From: Robinsoniella peoriensis
Lineage (GTDB): Bacteria > Bacillota > Clostridia > Lachnospirales > Lachnospiraceae
Direction: 5' to 3' (one strand)
Length of the DNA: 28,534 nucleotides
Assembly: GCF_042680125.1 (NCBI RefSeq)
Contig: NZ_JBHTNY010000067.1
A program made the position numbers and the translations under genes. The notes beneath the pieces are model-generated. The model ran no database searches. It saw nothing but the letters and a program-made list of their open reading frames with translations, and had not been told where the DNA came from. Positions 23,392 through 28,534 of this stretch are shown here, piece after piece. Position 1 is the stretch's first letter; every line of letters begins with the position of its first letter.

Positions 23392-23903
23392 TATAACACC
23401 AATGACGGAGCTGTATAAACTCTGGCAGCCATCTCTGAATCGATGAGGTATAGACCCTTAGGATCTTCACCAAACAGTTTATATTTCTTGATCATATCCT
23501 CCGCATTTTTCTCCTCTTCTCCCTGTTCTTTTACAAACCAGTCCAGAAACTGCATCGTACGGAAGTCTTTTACAGAATAGGCTGCCTCGTAGATCGTATG
23601 AATCAGCCCCGTAACGTATTGCTCATGCTCCAATGTTGCCTGAAGCGGATCTCCTGGTTTTTTAAATTCAAACTCTGGCTTTTCAACTGCTTCAAAAGTT
23701 ACCTTTTCTCCATTATTCTGCATATACTGCATAAATAATAACGCATGATCTCTTTCTTCCTGCGCCTGAATCTTGAACCAGCTGGCATATCCCTCTAATC
23801 CGGTTTCAATAAAATAATTTGAAAAATCCAAATAGAGATACGCGGAATAAAATTCCTTATTAATCTGAGTATTAATTAGTTCTGCTACTTTTTTATCCAA
23901 CAT
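23391..23903 (-). CDS. Non-heme ferritin (FtnA type)
   Basis: A 170-aa ferritin that oxidises Fe(II) and stores Fe(III) in a 24-subunit shell. Ferroxidase ligands are at the expected places: Glu17, Glu50, His53 (QEERDHA), Glu94 and Gln127 (KEQGEEE). Length is usual for bacterial ferritin, with no heme-binding Met of bacterioferritin. ATG 23903 follows GAGGAGGAAAC. Its stop overlaps the start of the Bfd-like gene (TAATG), so the two are translationally coupled. A promoter and a PerR-like box lie at 23945-23987, suggesting peroxide/iron control. Confidence 0.95.
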   Translation of the reverse strand: MLDKKVAELINTQINKEFYSAYLYLDFSNYFIETGLEGYASWFKIQAQEERDHALLFMQYMQNNGEKVTFEAVEKPEFEFKKPGDPLQATLEHEQYVTGLIHTIYEAAYSVKDFRTMQFLDWFVKEQGEEEKNAEDMIKKYKLFGEDPKGLYLIDSEMAARVYTAPSLVL

Positions 23904-23944
23904 TTTGTTTCCTCCTCGGTTTCTAAGATTCTGTATATGTGATC

Positions 23945-23987
23945 ATTATAGCACCTGTATCTCTAAGAAACAATGCAATTATTATAG
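23945..23987 (-). promoter_or_regulatory. Ferritin promoter with PerR-like box
   Basis: Minus strand TTGTTT (23968-23973), 17-bp spacer, TATAAT (23945-23950) with an extended TG. Immediately upstream 23973-23987 reads CTATAATAATTGCAT on the minus strand, matching about 10 of 14 informative positions of the PerR box TTATAATnATTATAA. Repression by PerR or Fur is inferred. Confidence 0.5.
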
Positions 23988-24021
23988 TCAATATAAATGC
24001 TTTTCATTCATAATCCAACTA

Positions 24022-24030
24022 TGGTATAAT
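24022..24030 (+). promoter_or_regulatory. Extended -10 promoter of the second MATE gene
   Basis: TGGTATAAT (TATAAT at 24025-24030) with a poor -35 (TTTCAT at 17 bp). It is divergent from the ferritin promoter. Leader of about 60 nt; GAGG precedes ATG 24097. Confidence 0.55.
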
Positions 24031-24096
24031 CCTCTTAATATACTCTCCAGCCTGCTCTAACAGAATATTAGAATTTAATAAATATACGAGGTACTT

Positions 24097-25446
24097 ATGA
24101 GTAAAAATATTAACCTGCTAAAGGGCCCTATTCTGCCCTCACTTACAAAACTAGCTTTACCAATTATGCTAACTTCCCTGATTCAGATGGCATACAACAT
24201 GATTGATATGATCTGGATTGGCAGACTCAGCAGTAATGCCGTCGCTGCTGTTGGTGCTGCAGGAATGTATATGTGGCTCTCAAACGGACTTGCAGCCCTT
24301 GGCCGAATGGGCGGACAAGTTAAGGTTGGGCACTCCTTTGGTGCAGGAGTGTATCATACTGCCGCAGATTTTGCCAGGGCTGCTTTACAACTGGGAATAT
24401 TTTTTGGCATTGCCTATGGACTTGCCTCCGTAATTTTCCATGTACCACTGATAGGCTTCTTCAAGCTGAACAGCCCACAGGTTGTGGCAGATGCCCAGAT
24501 ATATTTAATCATCACTTGCGGCGGAGTTCTATTTTCTTTCCTGAACCAGATATTTTCCGGCATAATGACCGCCATGGGAAACAGTAGAAATTCTTTAATA
24601 GCAACAACTACCGGACTTGCCCTAAACCTGGTACTGGATCCTGTTCTTATATTTGGCTTTGGGCCATTTCCCAATTTGGGCGTAGCTGGAGCTGCCATTG
24701 CAACCGTACTTGCACAGGCGATTGTTACGCTGGTATTTATTGTTTTTGCAATGAGAGATACCATTATTTTTAACAAAATACATATATTCTCCAGACCGTC
24801 AAAGCAGTATATGGGTGAAATAATACGAATTGGACTTCCCACATCCATACAGAGTATGATATTTACAGGTATCTCCATGATCATAGCTCGACTCATTGCA
24901 GGCTTTGGGGACACTGCCGTGGCAGTTCAAAAAGTTGGTTCCCAGATAGAGTCTATCTCCTGGATGACTGCAGATGGCTTTGCCGCAGCTGTGAACTCCT
25001 TTGTAGCACAGAACTATGGCTCCGGGAACAATACCCGGGTAAGGAAAGGTTACGCTGTATCAATGGGCGCAGTTACCGTATGGGGTATCGTATGTACATT
25101 CATCTTAATCTGCCTGCCCGGACCTATTTTTCAAGTATTTATTCCGGAGAAAGAAATTTTAAGTATGGGTATAGATTATCTGCAAATCCTGGGAATCTCT
25201 CAGTTGTTCATGTGTGTTGAGATTGCAACAGCAGGCGCATTTTCCGGATTGGGTAAAACCATACCTCCATCTGTAGTTGGTATTGTACTCACTTCCGCCA
25301 GAATTCCTCTTGCTCTATTGCTGACCGGTACCGCTTTAGGTCTCAATGGAATTTGGTGGAGTATCACAATATCCAGTACTCTAAAAGGAATTGCCCTGTT
25401 CATCTGGTTCTTCCGGTATCAAAAAAATACGCTTTCCCATGTTTAA
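24097..25446 (+). CDS. MATE-family efflux transporter (NorM-like)
   Basis: A 449-aa membrane protein with two six-helix halves: LALPIMLTSLIQMAYNMIDM..IGRL in helix 1, SGIMTAMGNSRNSLIATTTGLALNLVLDP at the end of the first half, and IGLPTSIQSMIFTGISMIIARLI starting the second. It should export drugs or metabolites using Na+ or H+. It belongs to a different MATE branch from the exporter at 17540. ATG 24097 follows ACGAGGTACTT. Monocistronic, with a strong terminator at 25461. A hydrophobic ORF resembling a MATE C-terminus follows the terminator. Confidence 0.9.
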   Translation: MSKNINLLKGPILPSLTKLALPIMLTSLIQMAYNMIDMIWIGRLSSNAVAAVGAAGMYMWLSNGLAALGRMGGQVKVGHSFGAGVYHTAADFARAALQLGIFFGIAYGLASVIFHVPLIGFFKLNSPQVVADAQIYLIITCGGVLFSFLNQIFSGIMTAMGNSRNSLIATTTGLALNLVLDPVLIFGFGPFPNLGVAGAAIATVLAQAIVTLVFIVFAMRDTIIFNKIHIFSRPSKQYMGEIIRIGLPTSIQSMIFTGISMIIARLIAGFGDTAVAVQKVGSQIESISWMTADGFAAAVNSFVAQNYGSGNNTRVRKGYAVSMGAVTVWGIVCTFILICLPGPIFQVFIPEKEILSMGIDYLQILGISQLFMCVEIATAGAFSGLGKTIPPSVVGIVLTSARIPLALLLTGTALGLNGIWWSITISSTLKGIALFIWFFRYQKNTLSHV

Positions 25447-25460
25447 AAATATATAGAATA

Positions 25461-25512
25461 AAAAGGAATTATTTGTTATATTACCTAACGAATATAACAA
25501 ATAATTCCTTTT
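25461..25512 (+). terminator. Strong intrinsic terminator of the second MATE gene
   Basis: A perfect 22-bp stem (25461-25482 with 25491-25512) and an 8-base loop ACCTAACG, ending CCTTTTATAGG. AAAAGG on the other arm makes it potentially bidirectional. Confidence 0.85.
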
Positions 25513-25668
25513 ATAGGTACGCTTATACCTAAATCTTTGCGGACATTGCTTTCCTTCCTCCTCCTAATACCACGGACGGGATTGACTGCAGTCGCCATCT
25601 CCACGGGAATCGAATGGATTACCGTAGTTGCATTCCAAACTTTAATTTACTTAAAACATTACCGATAA
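25513..25668 (+). pseudogene. Possible C-terminal remnant of a MATE transporter gene
   Basis: After the terminator the plus strand is open up to TAA 25666-25668: LRTLLSFLLLIPRTGLTAVA then ISTGIEWITVVAFQTLIYLK and HYR. This resembles the last two helices of MATE proteins; the intact neighbour ends RIPLALLLTGTALGLNGIWW... in similar arrangement. It has no ATG or SD, only TTG codons. It overlaps the flippase 3' end by 10 bp. On the minus strand the same DNA encodes a 24-residue peptide (ECNYGNPFDSRGDGDCSQSR...). A decayed gene fragment is my best reading, with low certainty. Confidence 0.35.
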
Positions 25669-27299
25669 AATCTCCCTGTAAATCTTGCTATTGTTCTTCC
25701 CATGGGCAAATCATATAATTCCTCTAAAGAGAAACAGTGAAAAGCAAAAATAAAGAAAAAGTAACTGCAAACGCCAACGGCTAAAGGCACTACCACTGAA
25801 ACAACTGTATTTCCGATAAACTTATCCACAATCCAGTAAACAAAAAATACAATTATCCCCATAATCAAGGACGCAATGATCGGAATTAGATACGTCCTCT
25901 TCACATCCTTATGGATATGTAGCTCATTATTCAAAGATCTCTCGTTTAAGACACAGATTACCAGAGGAAAAATAATATTTCCCACAACTAAAATATAAGC
26001 ATTCAATCCAGTAAAAATCAAAAGAGGACAAATAAATACTAAATGTACCACCAAACCAATAAATGCATTTACAATTGGCTCTCTCATCTTGTTCAAACTT
26101 TGTAATATTGCTGTAGATATGGATGCCAAAGAATAAAATACAATCGAAACAGCCCCTATCTGCAGCATGTGTACCGACAAATCTCTGTGTTCTGTCAAAG
26201 CTGCAAATATTAACGATATAATAGGCCTAGCAAGCACCATAAATCCAATTACTGACGGTATCGTAAGAACCATCACGAACTTATTAATAAAGTTTACCTT
26301 CTCAAATATTCCTCTTCTATCATGTCTTTCCTTAGAAGCAACAATGCTGGGTACAATAGAAACCGCCAAAGAAGAAGCAAACGCAATAGGAATATTAATA
26401 AGAAGATTATATTGCGTACTATACACACCCTGAATTGCAGTTACAAAGTCCACAGCTAAACCTTTAAAATTCAATATATTTCCAAATATTAAATCATCCA
26501 GCGTCCCGCTGAGCTGATAAGCTGCCTGACTTAAAGAAATAGGAATTAATGTCATCAGCAATAACTTGTTCAGTCTTCCATCTGATGCCACATGACGGTT
26601 CTTACATCTTCTTACTCTTCTAAGATACCCCGGTCGATACAGTAAATATAAAACTAATAAAAAAGCAAAAGCAGACAACGCACCACACAAGGTACCCATA
26701 ATACCGCCTGCCGCCCCATATGCAAAAACATCTGCGGAAGATTGATATACTCTCATAAATTGCATAACTGCTACAATACTTATAATTGCATTAATAATCT
26801 GTTCTATAATCTGAGAAACCGCCGATGGAATCATCGTATTTTTTCCCTGAAAAAATCCCCGCATTACACCTAAAATAGCCATCACAAACGTAGTCGGTGC
26901 TACGATTCGGAGGGGTTTTGCCAATCCTGGTTTCGCATAACACATTTCCAGAAAATCAGCGCCAAAATATATTAATACCCAAAATATACCACCAACAATT
27001 ACCGCCAGTATTAAGGAATTGCGAAATAAGCGATAAGCACTCCGATACTCCTTTTTAATCTCATACTGGGATATTAATTTAGATAATCCCAGAGGAAGGC
27101 TGGAACATGACAAAGTTAAAACAATATTATAAATACCAAAGGCTACTCCATATAGACCGTTTCCAACCTCACCGAGCATGTTAGCCATTGGAATACGATA
27201 TAAAAATCCAATCAACTTTACGATAATACCTGCAACCGCCAGAATGCTTCCCTGAAGAAGTAATTCCTTCTTACTATCATTTGCCATATCCCGTACCAT
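25659..27299 (-). CDS. SpoVB/MurJ-like polysaccharide flippase (MOP superfamily)
   Basis: A 546-aa membrane protein with about 14 hydrophobic segments. It matches the SpoVB/YtgP group of the MOP superfamily: LLLQGSILAVAGIIVKLIGFLYRIPMANMLG at the start, LPLGLSKLISQYE, RGFFQGKNTMIPSAVSQIIEQ, and ASSLAVSIVPSIVAS after the middle. These proteins flip undecaprenyl-linked lipid II or wall precursors outward; which one is not determined. The reported ATG 27299 has AAAGGA only two bases before it; the next Met (27287) is equally possible. Monocistronic on the minus strand; upstream is a 21-bp duplication that contains its likely -10 (TTATAA). Confidence 0.88.
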   Translation of the reverse strand: MVRDMANDSKKELLLQGSILAVAGIIVKLIGFLYRIPMANMLGEVGNGLYGVAFGIYNIVLTLSCSSLPLGLSKLISQYEIKKEYRSAYRLFRNSLILAVIVGGIFWVLIYFGADFLEMCYAKPGLAKPLRIVAPTTFVMAILGVMRGFFQGKNTMIPSAVSQIIEQIINAIISIVAVMQFMRVYQSSADVFAYGAAGGIMGTLCGALSAFAFLLVLYLLYRPGYLRRVRRCKNRHVASDGRLNKLLLMTLIPISLSQAAYQLSGTLDDLIFGNILNFKGLAVDFVTAIQGVYSTQYNLLINIPIAFASSLAVSIVPSIVASKERHDRRGIFEKVNFINKFVMVLTIPSVIGFMVLARPIISLIFAALTEHRDLSVHMLQIGAVSIVFYSLASISTAILQSLNKMREPIVNAFIGLVVHLVFICPLLIFTGLNAYILVVGNIIFPLVICVLNERSLNNELHIHKDVKRTYLIPIIASLIMGIIVFFVYWIVDKFIGNTVVSVVVPLAVGVCSYFFFIFAFHCFSLEELYDLPMGRTIARFTGRFYR

Positions 27300-27360
27300 A
27301 TCCTTTCATAGGCTGCAGCCTGCAAACCTCTTTATCCCGTATCTGTCATTCTTCCCACTA

Positions 27361-27402
27361 ATTTATAACTTATTCATTCCTATTTATAACTTATTCATTC
27401 CT
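27361..27402. repeat. 21-bp perfect tandem duplication
   Basis: ATTTATAACTTATTCATTCC plus T occurs twice in a row (27361-27381, 27382-27402). On the minus strand each copy carries AAGTTATAAAT, a possible -10 for the flippase gene, so the duplication would give two alternative promoters. Confidence 0.85.
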
Positions 27403-27474
27403 ATTTTAACTGTACTCCCATATTTAAAAATCGGTATAAAATCAATTTAAAACCAACTTAAAACAAACTGAATA

Positions 27475-27511
27475 ACAGAAAACCCCACAGGATAGTTACT
27501 CCTGCAGGGTT
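27475..27511 (-). terminator. Intrinsic terminator of the tRNA operon
   Basis: Minus strand AACCCTGCAGGA/TCCTGTGGGGTT forms 12 pairs (two G-U) with a 7-base loop, followed by TTCTGTTATT. It sits 11 bp after tRNA-Lys. The plus side also has CTTTTTG. Confidence 0.75.
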
Positions 27512-27521
27512 CTTTTTGTAA

Positions 27522-27594
27522 TGAGACATCGGGGATTCGAACCCCGGACAACTTGATTAAAAGTCAAGTGCTCTACCAACTGAGCTAATATCCC
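27522..27594 (-). tRNA. tRNA-Lys (UUU)
   Basis: Full cloverleaf, 73 nt. Acceptor GGGATAT/ATGTCTC, anticodon stem CTTGA/TCAAG around loop CTTTTAA (anticodon TTT). Discriminator A; CCA not encoded. Last tRNA of the array in transcription order. Confidence 0.95.
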
Positions 27595-27644
27595 GCATAT
27601 TAAATTTTACTTTATAAGACATAAACCAGTTTCAAGTCTTATAA

Positions 27645-27717
<73 letters not shown>

Positions 27718-27793
27718 CTAGGGTTGTACACCCTCTTTACAGCATAATGGAAGCGAGCTTCCGAATACTTCCGTAATGGTGCGCTTCCAAAAA
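27718..27793. other. Structured spacer between tRNA-Phe and tRNA-fMet
   Basis: The longest spacer in the array. It holds a small AGGGT/ACCCT hairpin (about 27720-27734) and an inverted repeat TGGAAGCG (27748-27755)/CGCTTCCA (27782-27789). It may guide processing of the precursor or act as a partial terminator. Confidence 0.45.
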
Positions 27794-27867
<74 letters not shown>

Positions 27868-27908
27868 ATAGTATTTATTTAGTTTTTTGATAGAGATGTA
27901 AATCTCAA

Positions 27909-27990
27909 TGGATGGAGGTGGATTCGAACCACCGAAGCAATTTGCAGCAGATTTACAGTCTGTCCCCTTTGGCCACTCGGGAATCCATCC
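27909..27990 (-). tRNA. tRNA-Tyr (GUA)
   Basis: Class II tRNA of 82 nt with a long variable arm. Acceptor GGATGGA/TCCATCC, anticodon loop CTGTAAA (GTA), discriminator A. The spacer to the next tRNA is only four bases. CCA not encoded. Confidence 0.93.
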
Positions 27991-27994
27991 AAAA

Positions 27995-28067
27995 AGCCGA
28001 TGATCGGACTCGAACCGATAACCTGCTGATTACAAATCAGCTGCTCTGCCAATTGAGCCACATCGGC
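27995..28067 (-). tRNA. tRNA-Thr (UGU), copy 1
   Basis: Acceptor GCCGATG/CATCGGC, anticodon loop TTTGTAA (TGT), discriminator T. Identical over all 73 bases to the copy at 28363-28435. CCA not encoded. Confidence 0.95.
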
Positions 28068-28072
28068 ATTAA

Positions 28073-28145
28073 TGGGACCTATAGGGCTCGAACCTATGAC
28101 CCTCTGCTTGTAAGGCAGATGCTCTCCCAGCTGAGCTAAGATCCC
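28073..28145 (-). tRNA. tRNA-Val (UAC)
   Basis: Acceptor GGGATCT/AGGTCCC, anticodon stem TCTGC/GCAGA with loop CTTACAA (TAC), discriminator A. CCA not encoded. A possible substrate class for the trmN6 product in this window. Confidence 0.95.
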
Positions 28146-28187
28146 ATGGGATATAAAATTATTTAATTACACATCTACTGATGTGAA

Positions 28188-28261
28188 CGACCCAGATCGG
28201 ACTCGAACCGACGACCTTCGCCGTGACAGGGCGACGCTCTAACCAACTGAGCCACTGGGCC
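28188..28261 (-). tRNA. tRNA-Asp (GUC)
   Basis: Acceptor GGCCCAG/CTGGGTC, anticodon loop CTGTCAC (GTC), discriminator G as expected for tRNA-Asp. CCA not encoded. Confidence 0.95.
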
Positions 28262-28284
28262 AAACATTAATAACAACAGACAAA

Positions 28285-28358
28285 TGGACCTTCGGGGACT
28301 CGAACCCAGGACCGACCGGTTATGAGCCGGTTGCTCTAACCAACTGAGCTAAAGGTCC
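28285..28358 (-). tRNA. tRNA with CAU anticodon, probably tRNA-Ile2 (lysidine) rather than elongator Met
   Basis: Anticodon loop CTCATAA (CAT) on stem ACCGG/CCGGT, acceptor GGACCTT/AAGGTCC. The fully paired acceptor excludes an initiator. The GGACCTTTAGCTCAGTTGG body with C4-G69 and C5-G68 resembles Firmicute/Mollicute tRNA-Ile2, whose C34 is converted to lysidine by TilS. Elongator Met remains possible. CCA not encoded. Confidence 0.9.
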
Positions 28359-28362
28359 AAAG

Positions 28363-28435
28363 AGCCGATGATCGGACTCGAACCGATAACCTGCTGATTA
28401 CAAATCAGCTGCTCTGCCAATTGAGCCACATCGGC
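28363..28435 (-). tRNA. tRNA-Thr (UGU), copy 2
   Basis: Exact 73-base duplicate of the tRNA at 27995-28067, anticodon TGT, discriminator T. The flanking spacers differ. CCA not encoded. Confidence 0.95.
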
Positions 28436-28457
28436 ATATGACGTATGTTGTTATTAG

Positions 28458-28529
28458 TGACTCCAAGGGGATTTGAACCCCTGTTACCGCCGTGAAAGGG
28501 CGGTGTCTTAACCGCTTGACCATGGAGCC
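28458..28529 (-). tRNA. tRNA-Glu (UUC)
   Basis: Acceptor GGCTCCA/TGGAGTC, anticodon stem CCGCC/GGCGG with loop CTTTCAC (TTC), discriminator A. CCA not encoded. The array probably continues beyond the right edge. Confidence 0.94.
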
Positions 28530-28534
28530 TTGCT

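Noticed and set aside
22916..23446. A 176-residue hydrophobic plus-strand ORF opposite the Bfd-like gene
   Set aside because: It is the antisense of Lys codons (AAG/AAA gives Leu/Phe) and of the conserved four-Cys domain; no SD or family signal.
27879..28139. ORFs across the tRNA array on both strands
   Set aside because: They are translations of tRNA genes.

Overview
The window most likely comes from a gut Clostridia genome of the Lachnospiraceae type (Blautia/Dorea/Mediterraneibacter-like). This is inferred from moderate-to-low GC, strong AGGAGG-type ribosome binding sites, a yaaO/holB/ricT/trmN6/rsmI cluster arranged as in Firmicutes, a tRNA array with no encoded CCA, secreted cell-wall enzymes with choline-binding-like repeats, and an amylosucrase. 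No phage, transposase, CRISPR array or biosynthetic gene cluster is visible. The species cannot be fixed from the sequence alone.

Layout. 1-2772: a minus-strand operon (SGNH-like membrane-anchored protein, D-2-hydroxyacid dehydrogenase, alkyltransferase-like protein lacking the active-site Cys). 2883-4075: a divergent secreted L,D-transpeptidase behind a perfect consensus promoter. 4204-11714: a long minus-strand block. Read in transcription order it holds an NlpC/P60 wall hydrolase, an Orn/Lys/Arg-decarboxylase-family protein, a guanylate-kinase-like protein, a 165-bp palindromic repeat, holB, ricT, trmN6 and rsmI. 11735-15481: an amylosucrase with an unusual charged N-terminal extension, and an NCS2 purine permease. 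15607-17347: an ECF sigma factor and its anti-sigma factor, with a candidate autoregulatory ECF promoter. 17385-19239: a MATE exporter whose 3' end is built from tandem repeats. Its 5' leader carries a possible nine-codon leader peptide (MRRRMHVS, stop) and a strong terminator; a second 166-bp palindromic repeat lies upstream. 19236-23987: maltose/galactoside-type acetyltransferase, alpha-glucosidase, AraC-type regulator, a Bfd-like [2Fe-2S] protein with a long Lys-rich repeat tail, and a ferritin, all minus strand. 24025-25512: a second MATE exporter, followed by a possible MATE C-terminal remnant. 25659-27299: a SpoVB/MurJ-like flippase. 27475-28534: an array of at least ten tRNAs on the minus strand.

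How the genes fit together. The ferritin stop and the Bfd-like start overlap (TAATG), pointing to an iron storage/release pair, with a PerR-like box at the ferritin promoter. The AraC regulator, alpha-glucosidase and acetyltransferase look like a small sugar-use unit. The holB block is the conserved replication/translation housekeeping cluster, here with a Gmk-like kinase in the tmk position. The most interesting signals are the putative drug-sensing attenuator before the first MATE gene, the Lys-rich Bfd fusion beside ferritin with its chain of overlapping stop/start codons, and the pair of 165/166-bp palindromic elements sitting in a holB leader and on an acetyltransferase stop codon.
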